Below are positions 15,270 through 17,857 of a stretch of DNA of 17,857 nt, piece by piece; position 1 is the first letter of the stretch; every line of letters starts with the position of its first letter. Both the position numbers and the translations under genes were made by a program. The notes under the pieces are model-generated. The model saw only the letters and a list, made by a program, of their open reading frames with translations. It had not been told where the DNA came from and did no database searches. The stretch spans positions 1-17,857 of the forward strand of contig DALTYD010000019.1 of the NCBI GenBank assembly GCA_029986255.1, written 5' to 3'. The stretch comes from Methanocorpusculum sp. Its GTDB lineage: Archaea; Halobacteriota; Methanomicrobia; Methanomicrobiales; Methanocorpusculaceae.

Positions 15270-16115
15270 TTATGCTTTCAGGGCGTTTGCTTGGTTATAT
15301 GCCTTGCGGATGATCATCTCAATGACACTCTTCTCATAGATAGGAGCCTCCACACCAAGATCACATGCTGCACGAACAGCCTTTGCAATCTGGGCCCCAG
15401 TAATGAACGGAGAGGTGGTTAAAACAGCTGCATTGACGGTAAGATTAAGCACCTGCTGTGCTGCGAGAGCGATCTTTTCCTTGTATGCTTCTTCATCAAT
15501 ACCAAGAACATCCGGTAGATAAATCTCGCCATCATAGATGACAGCTAGAAGAGATAAACCAACAGGCATTGGTTTGATATCAAGCTTAGCCAGAACGTCT
15601 GCCTGTTTTTTACTGATAATTTGACCAGATTTCACAACTGTCTTGGTCTCTTTAATTTTGACCTTGCCACCATCAATAGCTGCAGGAATACCTGCCTGTT
15701 GAAGTTCTCCAACAATCGGTCCTGGTTTGAAGGAGGTAGGTCCAGCGGAAACAATAATATCCTCAGGAGCGATCTCCCCTGCTTTTGCGGAACGCTTTGT
15801 TTTAGTCTGTTCAAGAGACTTAAACAACTTAAATGGATTTCCATCAGAGAAAATCAGCGCCGATTGTTCATTTACATGAGCGATAAGATCAATGAAATTA
15901 CCCCCTAGTTCGTTGAATGCATGCTCAACAAGCGTATTTCTGGCAACTTTTACAATTGCATTGTCGTGCAGATTTCTGCGAATCTGTTGAAACTGCTTTG
16001 CGGGAATTCCATAGATATCCACAAGACCGATAAGCTCATGTTTACCTGCATTCTCCACTATCGATTCAACTTCGTTGCGTTTCCACGCTGGTAGGTGATG
16101 AGTATAAATTACCAT
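15270..16115 (-). CDS. rplP0: Ribosomal protein P0 (L10), without stalk tail
   Basis: P0 anchors the stalk to 23S rRNA and carries P1 dimers on its C-terminal helices. The 281-residue product has the rRNA-binding N-terminal part (LVDIYGIPAKQFQQIRRNL, KVARNTLVEHA), the insertion domain (GPTSFKPGPIVGELQQAGIP, IKETKTVV) and the helical P1-binding region. It ends at ANALKA. The acidic GLGALFG tail present in many archaeal P0 proteins is missing, so here only P1 carries it. The stop codon is genuine in this sequence and the next gene follows normally, so no frameshift is evident. GGGTGAT before the ATG (inside the end of rpl1) is the ribosome site. Confidence 0.95.
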   Translation of the reverse strand: MVIYTHHLPAWKRNEVESIVENAGKHELIGLVDIYGIPAKQFQQIRRNLHDNAIVKVARNTLVEHAFNELGGNFIDLIAHVNEQSALIFSDGNPFKLFKSLEQTKTKRSAKAGEIAPEDIIVSAGPTSFKPGPIVGELQQAGIPAAIDGGKVKIKETKTVVKSGQIISKKQADVLAKLDIKPMPVGLSLLAVIYDGEIYLPDVLGIDEEAYKEKIALAAQQVLNLTVNAAVLTTSPFITGAQIAKAVRAACDLGVEAPIYEKSVIEMIIRKAYNQANALKA

Positions 16116-16117
16116 GT

Positions 16118-16759
16118 TTACATCACCCTTACAGCAGGACCCATCGTAGTCTTAACATAGATGGAACGAACATTCAGTTCACCATTTTCAAGTCTTCCCA
16201 GTACTCTCTTTAAGACTGCATCGATGTTTTCAGCTATCGCCTCTGCACTCATGGAAGTGTTCCCAATCTTTACAGACATGTTTAGTCTGTCCTTAGAGCG
16301 AATCTTAACAGAATTTCGAAGACGCTCAACGATTGGAGTAATATCCTGACCCATTGGGATTGGTTGCGGCATTTTTCCGCGTGGACCAAGTCTCTGACCG
16401 AGCCATCGACCAACAAGGGGCATGATCGCAGTTTCAGCAAGGAAATAATCATACTGACAAGCAAATTTACGAGCCTCCCGGGGAGCACCACCCAGACGTT
16501 CAATCTCTTCAGGACCAACAATAATATCGACTCCCGAGTTGCGAGCCTGCGATACAATATCTCCCTTACCCAAGACAGCAATCTTTTTGACGCCTATTGC
16601 CTGTGGCAGAAGAATCGTCTCATCAATACGGTTTTTGGGCTGCGCCATGTCCACATGCTTAAGATTGATAGTAATATCAATACTTTCTTGGAAATTCCTT
16701 TTAGGCGCCTGCTCTATTGCTGCCGTAACAGCGTTGATAATTTTGGTCTTGTCAACCAT
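16118..16759 (-). CDS. rpl1: Ribosomal protein L1
   Basis: A 213-residue L1, which forms the mobile L1 stalk of the large subunit at the E site. It shows the hallmark LGPRGKMP (124-131) and ends TTMGPAVRVM; length is normal for archaea. In Methanococcus species L1 also represses translation of its own operon by binding the mRNA, so the structured 119-bp gap before this gene is of interest. GGAGG (16769-16773 on the + strand as CCTCC) lies nine bases before the ATG. Two bases separate it from P0. Confidence 0.97.
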   Translation of the reverse strand: MVDKTKIINAVTAAIEQAPKRNFQESIDITINLKHVDMAQPKNRIDETILLPQAIGVKKIAVLGKGDIVSQARNSGVDIIVGPEEIERLGGAPREARKFACQYDYFLAETAIMPLVGRWLGQRLGPRGKMPQPIPMGQDITPIVERLRNSVKIRSKDRLNMSVKIGNTSMSAEAIAENIDAVLKRVLGRLENGELNVRSIYVKTTMGPAVRVM

Positions 16760-16878
16760 GTGATGAAGCCTCCATAGTTCTCGACCAACTTATAAAACTG
16801 ATCTCCTATGGTTATTCTCGACAACTGTACATTTTTGCGGGATATACTTCCCGCTACCCGTTTGAAGCTACACACACT
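16760..16878 (-). promoter_or_regulatory. Structured rpl11-rpl1 gap, possible translational control element
   Basis: On the - strand a hairpin GCGGGA/TCCCGC with a six-base loop (16837-16854) is followed by two copies of a TCGAGAA-containing motif (GTTGTCGAGAA at 16815-16825, GTTGGTCGAGAA at 16778-16789). CCATAG (16805-16810) can pair with CTATGG (16772-16777), which abuts the GGAGG site of rpl1. The layout suggests an RNA switch over the rpl1 start, possibly an L1 autoregulation site; this is inference. A TTTATAA element in the gap could alternatively be an internal promoter. Confidence 0.4.
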
Positions 16879-17352
16879 TTACACAAGTTGTGAATCATAT
16901 TCGCCTGCATTAACCTCAGCAATTACAGCTTTTGCCGATTTTCCATCGATAGTGACACCAACAGAAACACAAGTGCCCATGACTTCCTTAACTGAATTTT
17001 TCAGATCGTAGGAGAGCATACTATCCATCTTCATCTTTGCAATGCGAATAACAGCTTCAAGCGGCAGATTACCAACTGCCTGAGTATTCGGAATGCCAGA
17101 ACCCTTCTCGATTCCCGCTTCTTTCATGACAAGAGCGGTTGTTGGAGGGATACCAACAGTTAATGTGACGTTCTTTTTGTCATCGACAGTAACAGTTACT
17201 GGAACAGACATACCATTGAACTCAGCAGTTTTTTTGTTGATGTCATCAACTACTGCTTTCACATTAATCCCAAGGGGACCCAGTGCGGGACCAAGAGGTG
17301 GCCCTGCAGTTGCTCTACCGCCAGGTACCAGTACCTCGACAGTCTCTGCCAT
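16879..17352 (-). CDS. rpl11: Ribosomal protein L11
   Basis: A 157-residue L11, part of the GTPase-associated centre with 23S rRNA. Visible are the N-terminal VLVPGGRATAGPPLGPALGPLGIN block (stretches of family signature), FNGMSVPVTV and the RNA-binding C-terminal domain (GIEKGSGIPNTQAVG, then the MLSYDLKNSVKEVMGTC segment). GGTGAT ends three bases before the ATG and matches the archaeal anti-Shine-Dalgarno end. First gene of the L11-L1-P0-L12 operon, the classic archaeal order. The usual upstream neighbours nusG and secE are not within the next 500 bases. Confidence 0.97.
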   Translation of the reverse strand: MAETVEVLVPGGRATAGPPLGPALGPLGINVKAVVDDINKKTAEFNGMSVPVTVTVDDKKNVTLTVGIPPTTALVMKEAGIEKGSGIPNTQAVGNLPLEAVIRIAKMKMDSMLSYDLKNSVKEVMGTCVSVGVTIDGKSAKAVIAEVNAGEYDSQLV

Positions 17353-17857
17353 TATATCACCGTATATCAGTGCAGATCTAACAACCCACCTGACATTGGT
17401 TTAATATGGTCGACGTATGAGAACATAAATCTACTGGATCAGCTATGATCAAGAGATATCAGTAATAATTTAAAAGATAGAAAAGGAGAATACGCAATGA
17501 TAATATCAATTAATAAAATGAATATTTTACTAATTGTCGCTGGTTGTAATCTCTCCAAGGTATTAATAAGCATGGATAAAAATGCATCACTTTTATTACA
17601 AATATAAATGTTTAATAAAGAGGATACAGAAATAGATTTATAATCCACAAGAATGCAATATGCAAGATAGAATATAGAAATTCCAACTCGGAACGAAATT
17701 AATGCCAAAAATAAATCCATTGTAGATATTTATATTCACATCTTCAATTCATGGGAGAGATGGTAAAAATATGAAAAGGAAATTCCTGAATTGGAATGTC
17801 ATAGCCAAATAATATTGAAAATTAGAAGAGAAAATACAAATATTTTCAAAAAAAAAA
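17353..17857. other. AT-rich end region with rpl11 promoter, no clear gene
   Basis: The 505 bases upstream of rpl11 are very AT-rich. Candidate TATA elements for the - strand are GATTTATGT (around 17424-17432) and CTTTTAAATTATT (around 17465-17477). A 93-codon - strand frame (17439-17720) encodes a hydrophobic sequence but has no ribosome site and looks like chance. The window ends in an A run of ten bases, so the end may be a low-quality or contig boundary. Nothing else was recognised. Confidence 0.45.

Noticed and set aside
17439..17720. 93-codon - strand frame with hydrophobic stretches, possible small membrane protein
   Set aside because: No ribosome binding site, strongly AT-driven composition (I, L, S, F), and it lies in the rpl11 upstream region; no family recognised.

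Overview
The window comes from a methanogenic archaeon, most likely from the Methanomicrobia/Methanomicrobiales. This is an inference from gene content: component A2 of the methyl-coenzyme M reductase (MCR) system, six methanogenesis marker (Mmp) proteins, a coenzyme F420 glutamate-ligase relative, DUF2150 and DUF5814-type proteins, and an archaeal L11-L1-P0-L12 ribosomal cluster. The DNA is moderately AT-rich and the spacers strongly so. Many genes carry GGAGG/GGTGAT ribosome binding sites and overlap in ATGA or GTGA fashion.

Layout. (1) Positions 1-2618 hold the C-terminal part of a large superfamily I helicase with a C-terminal restriction-endonuclease-like domain and a DUF3320-like tail. 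It is cut by the left edge, so its ATP-binding motif I lies outside the window. (2) An AT-rich spacer of about 600 bp contains short tandem repeats, an inverted repeat and a candidate promoter. (3) Positions 3214-10271 are one tight + strand operon: atwA (component A2), mmp3, mmp6, mmp5, mmp15, mmp17, mmp7. It encodes four of the five partners known to form the ATP-driven MCR activation complex (A2, Mmp3, Mmp7, Mmp17; only McrC is absent). Interleaved with them are three cysteine-motif proteins (Mmp5, Mmp6, Mmp15) that are good candidates for building or charging that complex. (4) A 346-bp spacer has hairpins, a 10-codon reading frame with a Shine-Dalgarno site partly inside a hairpin, and a possible gene remnant. 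(5) A - strand operon (12529 to 10618) encodes a DUF2150 protein, a small DUF5814-like cysteine protein and a divergent CofE-family protein. (6) A divergent + strand pair encodes a LarE-like sulfur transferase and a ThiI-like tRNA 4-thiouridine synthase, both with three-cysteine iron-sulfur patterns. (7) The - strand ribosomal operon (17352 to 14932) encodes L11, L1, P0 (L10) and L12 (P1). (8) The last 500 bp are very AT-rich, hold no convincing gene and end in an A run.

Functional picture. The centre of interest is the MCR activation operon. ATP hydrolysis by A2 drives electrons through complex iron-sulfur clusters to reduce nickel in F430 to Ni(I). Mmp15 resembles the ATP-driven electron 'archerase' of 2-hydroxyacyl-CoA dehydratases, a second system that uses ATP to push electrons to very low potential. 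That makes the operon a plausible place to look for undescribed steps in assembly or reductive priming of the activation complex. The sulfur-transfer pair nearby is probably for tRNA thiolation and a LarE-type sulfur insertion whose target is unknown here.
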